Part shown: positions 23,701 through 37,643 of the stretch, piece by piece
How the letters are laid out: each line of letters starts with the position of its first letter
How positions within the stretch are numbered: the first letter of the stretch is position 1
From: Volutella citrinella
Lineage: Eukaryota; Ascomycota; Sordariomycetes; Hypocreales; Nectriaceae
NCBI GenBank assembly: GCA_034401135.1
Contig: JAWZSP010000001.1
Coordinates: 2,790,001 to 2,854,000, forward strand
Reading direction: 5' to 3'
Length of the DNA stretch: 64,000 nucleotides
Position numbers and translations under genes: made by a program
Notes under the pieces: model-generated
What the model saw: the letters and a program-made list of their open reading frames with translations, nothing else
What the model was told of the DNA's origin: nothing
The model's database searches: none

Positions 23701-26700
23701 TGTGCTTCGAGCTATACCAACTAACGTGCTTGGCAGTAGCACAGCTATTGTCTTTGTGCTGCGTTACGTCGCTCGCACGTTTTCGACGTGCTACTAGGAG
23801 CAAGGCATGATAATGAAAAAGGCACCACTTGCTGCAGTGCATGGCTAGTCCGACTTGGATTCCTGCCTGTCATACCGCAGCGACAAGGAGATGACCAAGC
23901 CTCTCAACGACGCCCGAGACTCGCCAGAAACCTAGTCACAAGGTGCCGTGCACTCAGTCAGTCGCCTTCGATCGACATGGGCCGCGAAAGACGACTGGGT
24001 TCGGCTCGTCCTGCTGACTCGGCCGCCTCATACGCTTGGCAACAAGAAGCCATCCATGATCCATCGTGTTGCCGTGGCGTCGGCGGGGTATTCGGCGCAG
24101 AGGTTTGAGCAATATAGGCCCGATCCAATCGTTGTGTAAATCCTCGCCTTGAGGTGTCGATTGGCCTAACGCCCGTCAATCGCGTTGCTGCTGCGGGGGT
24201 CCCGATCCTCCCTGGCAAGGACTTCAGCGCTCGCTCGCTACCTCAGGCTACCTGGTCCTGACTCCTCCACGGCCTTTTACCGCGTGCTAGCAAGGGCTCC
24301 TCATTCACGGCCAGGAAACATACCCGTCCGGATGCGATTCGCCCGCAACTAGCATGACAAGGGAAGGACCCCCCAGGCCATCAACCCTACCTAGCCTTGC
24401 TAGCCTCAGAGGCAGGAAACGAATGTGGAGTGAGAGCGGAGCGGTGGATCCGGTAGACATCGGGCAACGTAGCTTCGCACACCGTCATAAGGCTAATGCC
24501 TCGTTCCCGCTTTCTTCGCATAACTTACGACCAGCCCCCTAGTGGAAATGCTTTGCATTCAACCATCAGACCATGGGGCATCCGCCTCGAGATCTCGCAG
24601 CACGGATCCTCACCGACTGTTGCACTAGGCGAGACCGTCGATGGCGCCGCGCCGCTTCCACGTCGTGACGCCGGCTCTTGAGATGATGGACATTGCGGGG
24701 CCGAAGGCCTCGGAGAAAGAGCCGGCGGCGCCTCAATCATCTATCATTATCAGTGCGGCGGAAAGGAGTGTCTCACATGAGAGCTCGTCCGCTGACCTGG
24801 CTGAGATGTTGCGACGGCCGCAGTATGTTGACAGGCAAACAGCTGCTGCCATTGCCCATATGACCTGACCTGATTTTGCTGACACTGGTACTCAATTCTT
24901 GGGCCAAAGAACGACATCCATATCATGATTACGCGACCGGCGGATTCCGATATGATCCGGAATCTCCCTAAGTGACAACTGGAGAGGCGCGATCGACAGG
25001 GTTCCAATTTGGATCCCCGTAGGCTGATGTCAACGGGTTACAAGGGTGTACTGTGCAGTGCCTCACTGTACTCTACCCTGTACCCTCGGTCTCCGTCTGG
25101 AAAACATTTCGTGGTGGGCCATGATCGACTCTTGTTGGCAGCCGTTCCATTCGTTGGGCAGTTCGCAGCTTCTCCAGCATGTAGTTCGCAAACTGCACAA
25201 ACTTGCAGAGCATGAGCATGCCGCGGCATGACCTAATCTCACATGACAGATTGCCAATGCGATCCGTGGGCTGTCTTGTGGATGGTTGATTCACTTTGTT
25301 TTCTCTTCCTCTCTAAACACACAAACACCACCTCTTCTGTAAGCCAAGATCATTGGCAGCCCATGACATCCCAGGGTATGGAAGGCGAAATTTCCCTATT
25401 GGGCCAAGTTGAGCCTTTAAACATGGCTGTCGTAACGGTTGAGGGGGCGGGTGAGGGGGAGGTCGAGTGGGGACTCACGGAAAGGCATCGCGAGGGTGGC
25501 TGGTTCGGTTGCACGGGACTTACACAGAAGCCGCTCCTTGTCATAGGGTAGGCAAAATCTACAGTGCCCGGCTTATCTGGCGGGTGAGGTAGTTCATTGG
25601 AGTGTTTATGGTCCTGTGACGGCGGGTGTTTACCAGGGCCCATGCCAGCCGACGCCTCAACCTCTGTTCAGCTTCGAACTAACCGTGGTATCATGCCATT
25701 CGGGCAGTTTAGCGAGGTAGAAGCCTGTACAGAAGGGCATGTTTCCCCCCCTTCTCATTCCTTGCACCTCGGGCATTCGTCGTCGTGGGTAACCCCAGTT
25801 TGCAGGATTTTTATCGAAGAGCGGGCACCTCGGAGCGTCAACACCGATGTAATCACTTTGCGCCGAGCGCGACATGGGCCGTGTGAGGCGACATTTCATC
25901 CTTGCGACGATGCGAGGAAGAAGCCTGGGGAGGAGGGGAGGGGGTGCGGCCGCGCCTCAAGAGCATGAATCGGACTAGCTATACAAGTCAAGTAAACCCG
26001 TCGAGATTCATCACAAACCACGCCCGATACGTATCTGTGCTAGATCTGATACAGTAGGTCGTGCACATTATAGCCTCAAAGTCAGTGCTCCTACCCTAAA
26101 ATGGTGTCCGAAAGCCTTGCCGACAGAGAATACTGTACTAGGGGAGCGCTACCCGGGACTGGGGATTCGGAGGAGTGTGTCGTACCATCCACATCTTCGG
26201 CCTTGAGAGAGGATGCGTGGTAGAACAGGGTGCTTACGTGGTGCATGCCAAAGTGTGTGTGTGCGTGCTCTAAAACGTGGGCATGTAGAGGATGGCTCGT
26301 GAGTCTGTGTAAGCTGGTTGTTGTAGCATCCATAAAGCCTCACCAAGCGGGGGGGCGGGGGGCTGTGACCGTTTGTTGGTCCGGGGCAGCTTTTTGGAAA
26401 GACGGTTGAGAGATGGTGCAACGCTGGTTCCGGACTGCCTAAAGATAACGGAACCAACAACGGTCTCTTTGTAGCGGCGCACGTGGTAATTTAGACCAGG
26501 TCCATGCACTCAAGAAAACTCAAGGGCACGACGACCTTATGAACTTAAACATGCGCCGCGGCTGGTAAAGTGGCTGCAGGGCCGAGCTCCAAGGCCATGC
26601 AGTTCGCAGATCAACGAGTGTGGCCAACAATGCGACCAATTCCTGCAGCTCACAGAGGGAGGAGCCGAAGAAGCAACGCAGGCAATTTCTTGCAATGTGA

Positions 26701-29700
26701 GTGCGTGCGCCGGTTGTTGTGAGTCTGCTGAAGTGAGGATGTGTAGCCCCGGGAGGATCAACGGGTGCATCGGAGGGATCAGCATAGAGACGGGAGACTT
26801 GGGGTATGCTAGGCGATGAGCTAGGTAGGGGCAGGGCTAGGTTGACAGTCAAGGAAGGGGCCAGGGTATCGGAGGTCGCAGAGAGTGCGGGGCCTCAAAA
26901 TCGTCGATAATACGTGAGCAGCGTTATTAACACGGAATGTAACATCCATAATTAGCCCAGTTCAAGTTCAGTCACATTTTTGCCCGGATTAGGACCTTGG
27001 ATAGGGACCAAATTAGGCCAAATATTGGATCTGCAAATGGGGGCTAAATAAAAATAGAGCTTGGGCCGCTGCTGCTGTCAGCAGCAAGAAGGTGTGATAA
27101 GGTGGTATTTAGCGCCCGCATGCAGGCCAAAGCTCCAAGGTCACTTCCGATCCATCCATGGGGTGCTTATGCAGTGATTTAAGCGCCCACCAACAGGCCG
27201 ATCTTTGCAGCTAGTGGAATGAGGGATAATTTGGCACCATTCTAAAGAAAGAAACTGGGCTAATTACCTTGGAGAGTCACGACGGGGTGTCCGCATTGGG
27301 ACATTAATTTAAGTTGAGCTTCTCCAAGACGGTCGAAGCGCTCGCCCGCTGGCACAATGACTCGCAGCGGAAGCGCTGACGACACAGCACGGGACAAGGG
27401 CGCCGGACAAACACTAACGGCACAGGGGCATGGCCTGAGCAGCTGTGACAATATGGGTCTAGCACGGTCCGGGTCCAGCTCCGCTTCTGCCGTTGAAGGA
27501 TCTTTGCTTGTCGCGACTTGATGAAGGATTTGATCGATTTTCCCGCGCAGGGCTGTTACTAACGACAAGGACGGCACGGAGTATTGTATTAGGGCTGGCG
27601 GCGCGGATCCCTTCATGGGGTTCGGCAAAAAAGAAGCGAAGCGGGCACGGGGTAGAAGCTGGCCCAAAGGGCTCAGGCGCTGTCCATGTGTTAGTTAGTG
27701 GGCATTGGCGCTCGTTCCCCCCCACCCGCCGAGGAAACGCAATAATCGGGGATGGACGGCGTGATAAACGTCGAACCTTGCAAGAGTCAGAGTCATCAAT
27801 TATCAAACCGCCATCTCCCGTACAGTACACACAGTACGCAGTGAATTTGGCAAAATGAAGATAGTCATGCTCTGGGATGGGTGATGGTTGGCAGCGGGAA
27901 ATTGGGCGATGTGATTGCCGGCGAATCCTGGCTCGTCGTAAGAGGCCATCCCGCGCATCCAATTTCGATGGGCGCCGTGGGCTTTCTGTTGATGGGCGGC
28001 TTCCGTCTCCGAGACCAACAGCACGTGCGCTGCTAGCACTCGACAAAAACCACTAGCACGCCTGTCTCCATGTCCTCCTGCCCGTGCCTCATGCCCGTTC
28101 CGCTCTCCGTCGCCGCCCGTGGTGTATACACACTGAGCGTGGAGCGAGTGAGTGAGTGACAATCAATCGAAGCCAAGGCCCCGCTAGCTTCGGTCGCCCG
28201 CCCGCCTTCTCTCGGCCGCCAATGCACCAGGGAGAACCCCGGCGGACGGCTGGAGGACAAGGTCTGCTAGCGCCGGTCTGGGCTGGGGTGCGCAAGGCCC
28301 GGGGGCGGGAGCTGGATGGCTGATTGGCGCAGGACCCCTGAGACCCCTGCCAGGCCCCCTGCCGCTCCTGCTGCAGCAACGGGCCAATCTTGATCCCCAG
28401 CTGGGCTGGCAATTAGGCCCGCTATCCCTGTTGGCGCTGGGCGCTACAATCGGTTGGTCCCGCAGCCCCTACCGCTTCTGCACGAGCCAACGTTTCGTCA
28501 CACTTGGCCCGTCGAATCACGGGCCAGAGACGGCTTCTGTCGACGACACTACAGAGCCGGATGTCCAGCCGACCGAGTCTTGCGGTCCAAACCCTACCGC
28601 CACGCTCGGCCTGTCACGACTGCTCAGCGTGTGCGCACTGCTCAGAGCGCACTAGCGGGAGAGGAGACGACGCAGCACGCACGCACTACCGCTACAAGTA
28701 CGCCGACTCAGGCGGCCAAGCACGCGCCGCACGGCGTCATGCTGCGTACCAATGCCTGTTATCGCCTCATCTCGGCCTCTAGCCGCCTGCCTCCCTTCCC
28801 CTCCCTCCAGGCTGCAACCCTCGAGGCTAGCGTAGCTTGAGCGGCCGCGTTGAGCATCTGTCTTGATAATCTTTCCCATTGTGGTAGTTTGGATATTTGC
28901 GTGTTTGCTTGCTCGCTGCCCGGGCGACTGACTCTAAAAGCAAGCAATTAGTTAGTACTGTGTGTGCGGCTTGCGTGTCATGAGCCAACAACCAAGTCCA
29001 TGTAGTGGTCAACTTAAAGACGAGGCTGGCGGGCTACCTGCCCCCCTCCAGACTTTTTGCAGTGTAGTAGCGGCTCCAGCGGCCGACCCGCTCGTGAAAG
29101 ATGTCAGCAGAATAGACTCGTAGAATCGTAGCATGGGCCTCGTGCGATACACGGCACGGCGACGTTAGCGACCCCAACTGGGGACAAAAGATTCTTCTGT
29201 GCTCCGTAAAACCCCAGTTGGGGCGGACACGGCTGCCCGCTGGCCTCGAGTACCTTCTATTTGCACGAATCCGAGGCCCGAGATCTGCTCGGCAGGGTGC
29301 CACGGGCAGCCACTTGCCGCATTGCCAGCCACGAGGTGTCCCGAGCCGGCCAATGCGCTTCCAGACCGCCTGATATCGTGCTTGCTCGCAATGCATTTGC
29401 TGTCTAGACCGTCTCTCAGAAGCCTCTAGGGCCGGACAGGGCACCTCGACCGCTATCCCTCGCGACCGCGCGCCCTAGCCGATCCCTGGCCACGCTGTCG
29501 TCGGGCAGGTCTGAGCTGAGGCCTGTGAATCGCTGGACCAAACGACTCATGGCCAGAACAGATGATCACGTTTGATGAGGCAATTGCCACAGCCAGCAAG
29601 TAGATGGCCAGACTGGGCACAGTGCTGCTCGCCTTGGTCTGATTAGAAGCTCTGGTGCCTGGCCTGGGTTCTATCAGCCGGCCACCGTATTCGTGCCGCT

Positions 29701-31152
29701 TTCTCTCTCTCCCCAACAAGCCTTTGCCTCTCAAGGTCCACGGCTGCAGCCTGCAGCTGCCCGGGCCAGTTCCCCCCTCTCAATAGCGCGGGTGAGCTTG
29801 CTGTCGTGGCTGCATGGCCCCAACCATGGAGGTATCGGGGAAGAGAACAGCTCCGAGCTCTCTCGCACACGCACTGAGGCTGCAGCAGATCTGTGCCTCC
29901 CCGGCACCGGTCTGTACTTGGGGCGAAAATGGCGTCGTTGTGCCATTGCATGTTCTCTCCCTGTGCGGCATTCTCCCTCACCGTGGACATGTGGTGCAAC
30001 GATATCTCAAGGCCCCATGTGTGACCAGCCCTGCTGTTGAGCATCATTCGATGGGCCGGCTCAAGGGTCCCCCCCATGGCCTTGTACAGTACGATGTGTC
30101 CCCCAAAGAGCTACCCTTTCCAAAGTGGCTACTGGGTGACTGTCCAGAAGACCGACCTTCCCTCCCCCCCCCGGTCAACGAGCGGGCAGCTTCCACCCCA
30201 TGCAGTAAAGACTGTACGCGTGGGTATATCCTAGATCTCCACGGGAGCATGGGCAACGGGCTACACACCATGCGCGACTTTCCTGTTTGGACATAATGCC
30301 CTGGCCCACACCTCCAACTCATTGTGCTCATCTATTCCTAGAGTGGAGATCTAGTGGGCATGCGTTGATGGAGTGCGGCCATCTTTGCCGGCCCATGCTC
30401 ATTGGTTTCTCTAAGCGCAGTTGGTCTTCACTTGTCGTGCCATGGCAAGCCATCGTGCAGAGTGCAGCATGATGCAAAAATAGAAACAGGCTGACGAGAA
30501 CCAACTGCGAATCGATTTACCGTGGCCGCCGTAAAAGCGGCCAAAATATAAGAATTTGCCCATCCGCAAGCGCTTTCGAATTTTGCCCTCTTTTTCCTTC
30601 CCTGTGTACAGCCGTCAAGTCCAAGTTCTCCCTACTCTCTCATCCCCCCTCTCCCCCCTCTCCGCCCTCCTACTATTCTTCCCACCCCAAGCAAGCCGGC
30701 CTTGCCTTACAGCCACTCATTCATTGCGCAATCTCAGAAAGACGAACCGGATTCGATCGAGAAGCGAATAGCATAATAATTCCCCAGAGCCCCCAGCCGT
30801 GGTTTGATACGACGCCTGGTCTCCAACCACTTACACGCATCACTTGCTTGGTCCTCGAAAGCAGAGCTGGATCGACCAAACAATCACTAATTTAATTACG
30901 ACGGATCGGAAGCTCCAACCGTCAACGACAAGTTCCCTGTCCCCGTCAACGCCCAACCTCTTTTCACTCTGGACTTGGGCCCCCCGGCAGCAAGACATTT
31001 TCCCCTTCCCGCTTTTGATCGGGTCCACGCCACAGTGTCCCCTCCACAAGCTGCGCACGGTACCACACACGCCCCTGCCGGCCACAGCGCTCACCCCCCT
31101 CCCCATGTCCACAGTACAGCTTGTGCCTCTGAGCCCAGCATCGCAGCTACAT
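20760..31152. other. gene desert upstream of a transcription factor gene
   Basis: In about 10.4 kb I find no recognisable gene. Frames above 120 codons occur on both strands (for example 27459-28046 minus and 29814-30296 plus), but none shows a domain, a signal peptide or a good splice partner. The part from about 20,760 to 21,100 may hold the 5' end of the SAM/PH gene. A strongly pyrimidine-rich tract at about 30,590-30,700 looks like the core promoter or leader of the factor starting at 31153. An inverted repeat CTACCT-A-AGGTAG lies at 23491-23503. Confidence 0.55.
30590..30700 (+). promoter_or_regulatory. pyrimidine-rich putative core promoter of the Zn2Cys6 gene
   Basis: Long C/T runs (TCCCCCCTCTCCCCCCTCTCC and similar) are typical just upstream of transcription starts in filamentous ascomycetes. 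If correct, the mRNA leader is about 450-550 nt before the chosen ATG. Confidence 0.35.
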
Positions 31153-33337
31153 ATGTCTTCGCAGTCCCCCGACCACCGCAGTGCGGCGATGCGAACATCT
31201 GGAAACCCAGTCAAGATGTCTGTCACGCAGACGACCACCAAGGCCAAGCCGGCCGTTGCCAAACCAAGCAATGGCAAAACCAGGACCAAGTCAAAGACCA
31301 AGACCCAGATGCACCGCCGCTCAAGAACAGGTTCGTACCGCCCCGGCCCGCTCCTGCACTTACACCCGCCGCCGCCACAAGGCAGTTGGGTGGGAACATT
31401 GAATTCCTTATGTGCTAACTTGGGGTTTTTCGCCTACAGGATGCTACATTTGCAGACTCCGACGGAAGAAGTGCGACGAGGGCACCCCCTCGTGCACAGC
31501 ATGCAAGCACCTCGGCCTGCAATGCGAGTACAAGCGACCGATGTGGTGGAGCAACAATGATGCGCGAAGGAAGCAGAAGGAAGACATCAAGATGATCATC
31601 AAGCGCAAGAAGCTCTCAGAGAAGTCGGCGCACGCGGCGCACAACATCCAGACGTCAGTGGGCAGCTCTCCCCCGGGCCTCACCCACTCAGTGCCCACGT
31701 CTGCCACTTACACGGATCCCCTGGACCGCACAAGGTCCGCCTCCATCGACTCCCACTACTCGGCCTTCAACTTCAACAGCCCGCCGACCGAGTACGGAGC
31801 CTTTGGCGCCCCCATGCACCCCGAGCTCATGTTCGGCAGCTACTCTCCCTACGAGATTGATGTCAAGACTGAGCGTCAAATGTTTGTCAACGACGTGCCC
31901 ACCCTGCGCGAGTCGCACATCTCCACCTTCAGCACCTACCAGACCCCTCCTCCCGCAGGTACTGTTCTGCCTCCCGGCCCCCTCGACGGCGAGTGGACCG
32001 AGCAGATCTACCAGGAGCGCAGGGAGTCGCTCTCCGAGGAGACGCTCAATGTCAACTTCTTTGACTTCTCCCACGGACCCTCGACCGAGTCGAGGCAGGT
32101 CCAGGTCGAGCTGGACGAGAATGACCAGCGTCTGCTTGACCACTTCATCAAGCATGTGCTGCCCACAATCTTCCCCATCCTCGAGTCAAACCAGCACGGG
32201 TCCGTCAGCTCCGACCTGATCCTCCCCGCGCTGCAGTCCAACAGCGCCTACCTGCACTGCTGCCTCAGCATCGCCGCCCAGCACCTCAAGTCGCACGCCA
32301 ACGTTACCGGCGACGAGATTGACCAGGACATCATGAAGCACCGCTACACCACCATCTGGGCCCTCTGCGAGGCGCTCAAAAAGGATGAGAACCACCAGCA
32401 GATCCTCGAGGCCACGCTGGGCCTCATCTTCTTCCAGTGTATCGTCGGCCGCTTCGACGACAGCCTGCTGGACATTCCCTGGCACCAGCACTTCCAGGCC
32501 GCCATCAGCCTGGTGCAGAAGCTTGACCTCCCGCGCATCGTCTCGGAGCCCACCGAGGTGCCGGTCCAGAGCCCCTTCAACATGACTCTCACGGCCTGGA
32601 TTGACATTCTCGGCGCCACCATGAAGGGCAGGTCTCCCACCTTTGCCCACACGTACCGGGAGAAGCACCTGTCGCAGATGAACCCCAACCTGGGCCTCCG
32701 CGAGCTCATGGGCTGCGACGACCGCGTCATGTATCTCATCTCCGAGATTGCCTGCCTCGACTCCCTCAAGCGCGACGGCATGGACCACTTTACTCTGTGC
32801 CAGCACGTCTCGTCTCTCGGCGAGCAGCTTAGCTACACCGAGGCTAGCGAGTCTGGCCCCAAGATGGCCTTCAACGACAACGGCAGCTTGTCGCCCAAGC
32901 AGCTGTCCAGGAACATGACCATGGCCTTCCGCCTAGCTGCCCGCCTCTACCTGTGCAGCCTCGTCCCCGGCTTCAGCCCCAGCCAGGTCTCCGCCATGGG
33001 CCTGGTCGACAAGCTGACGACGGTGCTCCAGCACATCCCCTCGGGCCCCAATGGCTTCGACCGCAGCTTGGTCTGGGTCTACCTCATTGGCGGCGCCAAC
33101 AGCACTCCTGGCAGCCCCTTCCGGGCCCTGTTCCAGGACCGCCTCGCGCAGCTGGGCGACCTGGCCAACTACGGCTCCATCGGTCGCGTGGCCAGCGTCC
33201 TGTGCGAGGTCTGGATGCAAAACGACGCTCTGCAGGTCGCCGGCTCCCCCGGCTCGACCACATCAGAGGCGGCCCCGGTGCACGTCCACTGGCGGGATGT
33301 CATGCAGATCAAGGGATGGGACTTTCTCCTGATCTAG
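31153..33337 (+). CDS. Zn2Cys6 transcription factor, OefC-like
   Basis: There are two exons, 31153-31330 and 31440-33337, with a 109-nt intron (GTTCGT...CTACAG) splitting the Gly codon just before the zinc cluster; the product is 691 residues. The cluster is C61-x2-C64-x6-C71-x6-C78-x2-C81-x6-C88, a canonical Gal4-type DNA-binding domain. It is followed by EYKRPMWWSNNDARRKQKE and a basic helix, a combination I associate with the OefC subgroup; Aspergillus nidulans oefC gives fluffy growth when overexpressed. The C-terminal half fits the Fungal_trans_2-type regulatory domain. A basic Lys/Thr-rich segment precedes the fingers. The start MSSQSPDHR is chosen over in-frame ATGs at 30844, 31105 and 31216. 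The gene stands alone between two long non-coding stretches. Confidence 0.85.
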
Positions 33338-33506
33338 ACAAGCCTGGGGCCATCCAAACAGTTTTCCCTTTTGCTTTTTTTGCTCACATTGTTTTCTACT
33401 ACATCACTATTTTTACTATGATACCTACTGGGATGGGCTATTTTTACAGAGGAAGCCGCAAGGCAACACGGAAGGATTTTGGGACAACAGAGTAAGCGAC
33501 ACTTGG

Positions 33507-33528
33507 ACACACACACACACACACACAC
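33507..33528. repeat. (AC)11 microsatellite
   Basis: Eleven uninterrupted AC units lie shortly downstream of the Zn2Cys6 gene, probably in or near its 3' UTR. Confidence 0.9.
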
Positions 33529-35910
33529 CACTGTTTCGGCACTTGGAGAGGCGTTGAGGTGGATGGGATGGTTGGATGCATGCATGACGGATGAGAGACG
33601 AGGGTGGGGGCGGCAACGAGCCAGTCAAAGCACACTGCCCAGCACAGTGTCGAGGGACGGCCGTATGCAGGAACAATTTTGGGGGTTTGACGAAAACATG
33701 TTTCCTTTCAGTGTTTGGAATTTACGTTCAGGACTTGCATGCGCAATGCATCAAAGTCGAAACCGCTCGCTACTACGTCTGGATATCTGGATACCCGGGG
33801 TGCGGTACAAATCGGCGCAGGACAGGATTTCCGGCTCATTTTTTCCGTCTTTTTTCTTTGGCGGGTGGGAGCAGACAAGGATTGGGCATTGCATGACGGC
33901 GACGGAGCCCTCGGTTAGAATAATGAACCTGGTTCGTCGGAAGCGAACTTTTCATGAGGCTCTGAGAGTTGTGACGGGATTAGACCCGAGGCCTTGGCTT
34001 GCGGCACAGAGCTATCATGACTACCTAGCTTGACAAGACTTATACAGCAACAAGACCGAGAGTGACTCTCATCAATTTCACACCTGCTGCTCCCACACCC
34101 ATTGAGTGAATTTGCCTCGCCATTGTACCTAACTCAGATCTGGCTTTCAACACAAACAAGCGAGCGACCTCTGCAAGGCTGGCAGAGTGTGGGGGGCTTC
34201 ACCGGGCCTTGTTCTCGATGTGAATTAGATGGAAGGCCTCAAAACAGGGCATAGGGCCTGAGCCATGGCTGGCTGGCCACCCATCATGACCCATGTAAAG
34301 ACACAGGGAGGGCCATGGGGAAATGCCTGCCCTGCCATGCCTCGGCCGTCCGTGGCCTCGCGTGGCGTGGAGGCGCATTCATCTCTCGGCGACGACGGGA
34401 CCCTGCTGGGTGCATGCCGCCCCAGAGCCAGGGTAGCTGCCAGAGAGGAGAGGAGAGGGGCCATTCTGCAGACTCGGCTTGTTGTGTATACAGTGCAAAG
34501 TAGTGTATGCATTTTGAGGCTGCTGCAGGTTGTTGGGCCGGACCTCAACCCTCAAGAGGCCAGGGTGCCGAGCAGTACGCACGGGGATGGCGCTGGGCTG
34601 CAACTTGCAAGCCTCCCCTCGCTACCCAAGAGCAAACGAGGGCCCCCCCCGCAGGCGACTATCTCATCCGGGATCGAGGGCACGGAGCGGCACGGGCGGC
34701 GCAGGCACCAGGAGCGGCAGAAATGCGGATTGCCCCATCCTGCGCGAATGGAGGCAACGCAACACAACAATGGCATGGCATGGCGGGATTCCCGATGTTG
34801 GAGACTGGAGCGGAACGAGGGCCCATCTTCAGTCGACGCCCGCGGTGGTGGGTGGTCAGCAAGAAGCCATCATCACACCACCCCCACCTCCTCCGGCCCC
34901 CCCTCTGGGCTGGGGTTGAGCTGAGATGGGATTTTGTGCATGGATGGGCAGATGGATGATGCTACATGTACATGCAAAAATCCAGCAAAACCGCATACAC
35001 ACACGTAAATGCCTGCTAGACCACGTACGGACACTACACACCTCCCTGGATGCATCTCCATCGCCATCCTCGCATCCGCGATTTACGCGCGATTACATGG
35101 GGGGCTCCGGCATGCCTGTTCTGTGGTGGTGTGTGATGCCTCAGGGATACGTATGTGTGTAAATGGATCTGGACGGAGCCATGGTCTGATAATGAGAACG
35201 GACGGGCGTTGACGCCAACTGGCTCTAAACATGATTGTGCTTCTTCGGGGTGTCTCTCCAAGAGCAGAGAGCTGCGTTGCGCCCTCGATTCGCCCTGCAG
35301 AGAGTAAAAAGGAAGCAGTATCGGCGGCATTGGGAGTAGCAGAGACGGGGAAGAATAATGAAGGAGCAAAACGACACGGAGAGACGGGTTGTGCAGGCTT
35401 CTGTACACGCGAGCACTGACTCAATTGCTCGTCAGATCAGGCGAGGATGGGACAAACACACAGAGCGCCAACACACTAGCCTCTGGTGAATATCACGACA
35501 GCGATTGATACGCATCGATGACGATGGAAGGACGGATAGTAGTCGTACCGAGAGCCGCATGGCCTGGGTGACATGGGGGACCATTGTGTGCTGTCGTGGT
35601 GGGATTGCAGCGGCGAAGAGGCACCAGCATCCTCTGTCCTACAGGGGCGAGTCAGCGCAGCGGCGTGCAGCAGCACAACCCCGCCGATATTGAAACATCA
35701 GAACATCTATTAATGTATGGCGGATGGGGGCCGCTCAACCTCCAGGCTTCGGCCGCGATGATCAATGGCATACAAGCAAGTAGTGCGTCGCCGTGCGTAC
35801 ATGCGTTTGTGCGTGCATGTGCGTGGGGACTCGTTTCGTCTCTGCGCGCAGGTCGTAATTGAAACCCTCAGAAGCTGCACTGGCCTCTGCCGCACGACTT
35901 GGACATGCGA

Positions 35911-35958
35911 CGTCTGCGTCTGCGTCTGCGTCTGCATCTGCATCTACGTCTGTGTCTG
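35911..35958. repeat. hexamer array (CGTCTG)8, partly degenerate
   Basis: Four perfect CGTCTG units are followed by CATCTG, CATCTA, CGTCTG and TGTCTG. On the minus strand this reads as repeated Asp-Ala codons in an open frame, but no gene is supported there. Confidence 0.88.
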
Positions 35959-37643
35959 CTGCATGCGTGTTTGTAGGATCCCTCTGACCGTCTAGCGGTG
36001 CGCTGCTGGCCTCCACTGTATGTCTGAGCATGTAACCTCGGGCTGCGTCTAGCGGTATGAGGCCAGTCGGGCCCTACCCCAGGTACCGTAGATTCGGACG
36101 TCTCATCTGCGATGCGCCGGTGCACGCTGCAGTGACTGACTGCGCGCGCACACGAATGGGGCTGCGCTGGCACCTGTGCGTCCCCTCCAAACCTCAACCT
36201 CAACCCCTTGCATCGTGTGGATAGTGCGCGCAGGCTCGCAGTCACACGAGGCGGTGGCCGGGAGGGAGGGCTTCACTTACACGCCATGGCCTCTCCACCG
36301 AGCCCACTCGCCCGCCCTGTCCTGTACAACGAGAAAATGCAGCCCGTGTCTGCTCTGTGTGAGTCAAGCCCCAAGCCCAGGGCTTCTTTTCTCTCTTCAC
36401 CGCATCGCGAATCTGACGAATACGCCCGGTTGGGCCGGCGAGGATTCTGCCACGCGCAGCCGGTGAAAAAAAAGAGGACTGGACGTGCCCATGGACCATG
36501 CAGCTCTTCACCTCCGGTATGCGTGGCAGACCGGTTTTGGGGTGGGCTAGCGAGCGCACAGTGGGAGCAGGGAAGGGCTCTGGAAGAAAAAGAAAAAGCA
36601 GGTCCGTCCGAATGTGAGACTGCTTCATGCGGGAAAATATCAAACTGGAGAAACTAATTGGCCGCACTGGCGAGGGACCGGGCCGGGCCAAGCTGAAGCC
36701 TCGATGGTCTGTACTGTGGCTCCGTCCCAGTAGTCCAGATGGAGATGGCATTCATGATGCGGAAAAACTCATCGACGTAAGCTATGGGGACTGCTTGCTT
36801 TGCCGTGGCGCGCGGCAGGCAGCGGCTGAGCGGGAGGATTTGTCATTGCCTGCTATATGATAGATCAGAAGTCAACTGTGAATGAGATGGCATAGTTGGG
36901 GGATCAAGGAGGAAGGGAAATCCCCAGCCTTTACATAATTGCCGCCAAGGGTGTGACGATTCCTGAGTCTTGCGCCGTCAATGCACTGTCTTGATGTTCG
37001 AGTTGCGGTGACTTCAGTTGCTCTCTATCTAGGTCCCTACATATACATGATTTCACAGGGAGGTTAAGGACCAAAGCTGCACAAAGTATCCGCAGGGTCG
37101 GTACTATTACTACAAGTGACCACGTGATGGAGAGTGGTCTATCGCTGCATATTATTATGGTGTTTCAATATCTGTCTGGTTGACTAATCGCCCAAGACGA
37201 AACGAACAAAGAACAAGGAACAAGGAACAAACGCACCTACGGAATCAATGGAACAAACAAAACGGGACAAAGGGAGCACAATCATCCGGACCACGGGGCT
37301 CCTTTTACAACGCGACACCATTTAACACGTCACAGGCACGAAAACCGCAGCCTCGGGCCAGTAGTCATTCAGACGTGGCATCTCATCTCCAACTCCCGCC
37401 GCGGTGTTTCAACAGCAGAGGCCTCCCCGTGGCTGTTGCTCTCCCGCCCTGTGACGACGGTCCAGGCCCCAACGCCGGCTTGAACTTCCGTAGATGAGCT
37501 GGCATCCACCCTCCCGGCTTCCTGTCAATCAATCAAGCTGGATTTGGGATTCTGTGGGAGTTTGTGGCCGGGGTTTCACTGGCTACCAGAGCCTCTCACT
37601 TAGCTGGCCAGTGGCACTTGGCGTAGCTTAGGTCCCTATCTAC

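Noticed and set aside
27459..28046. Minus-strand frame of 195 codons in the gene desert
   Set aside because: No recognisable domain, no neighbouring exon with good splice sites, and a frame of this length is expected by chance in GC-rich DNA.
31688..32806. Long minus-strand frames across the Zn2Cys6 gene
   Set aside because: They are caused by GC-rich third positions of the real gene on the plus strand.
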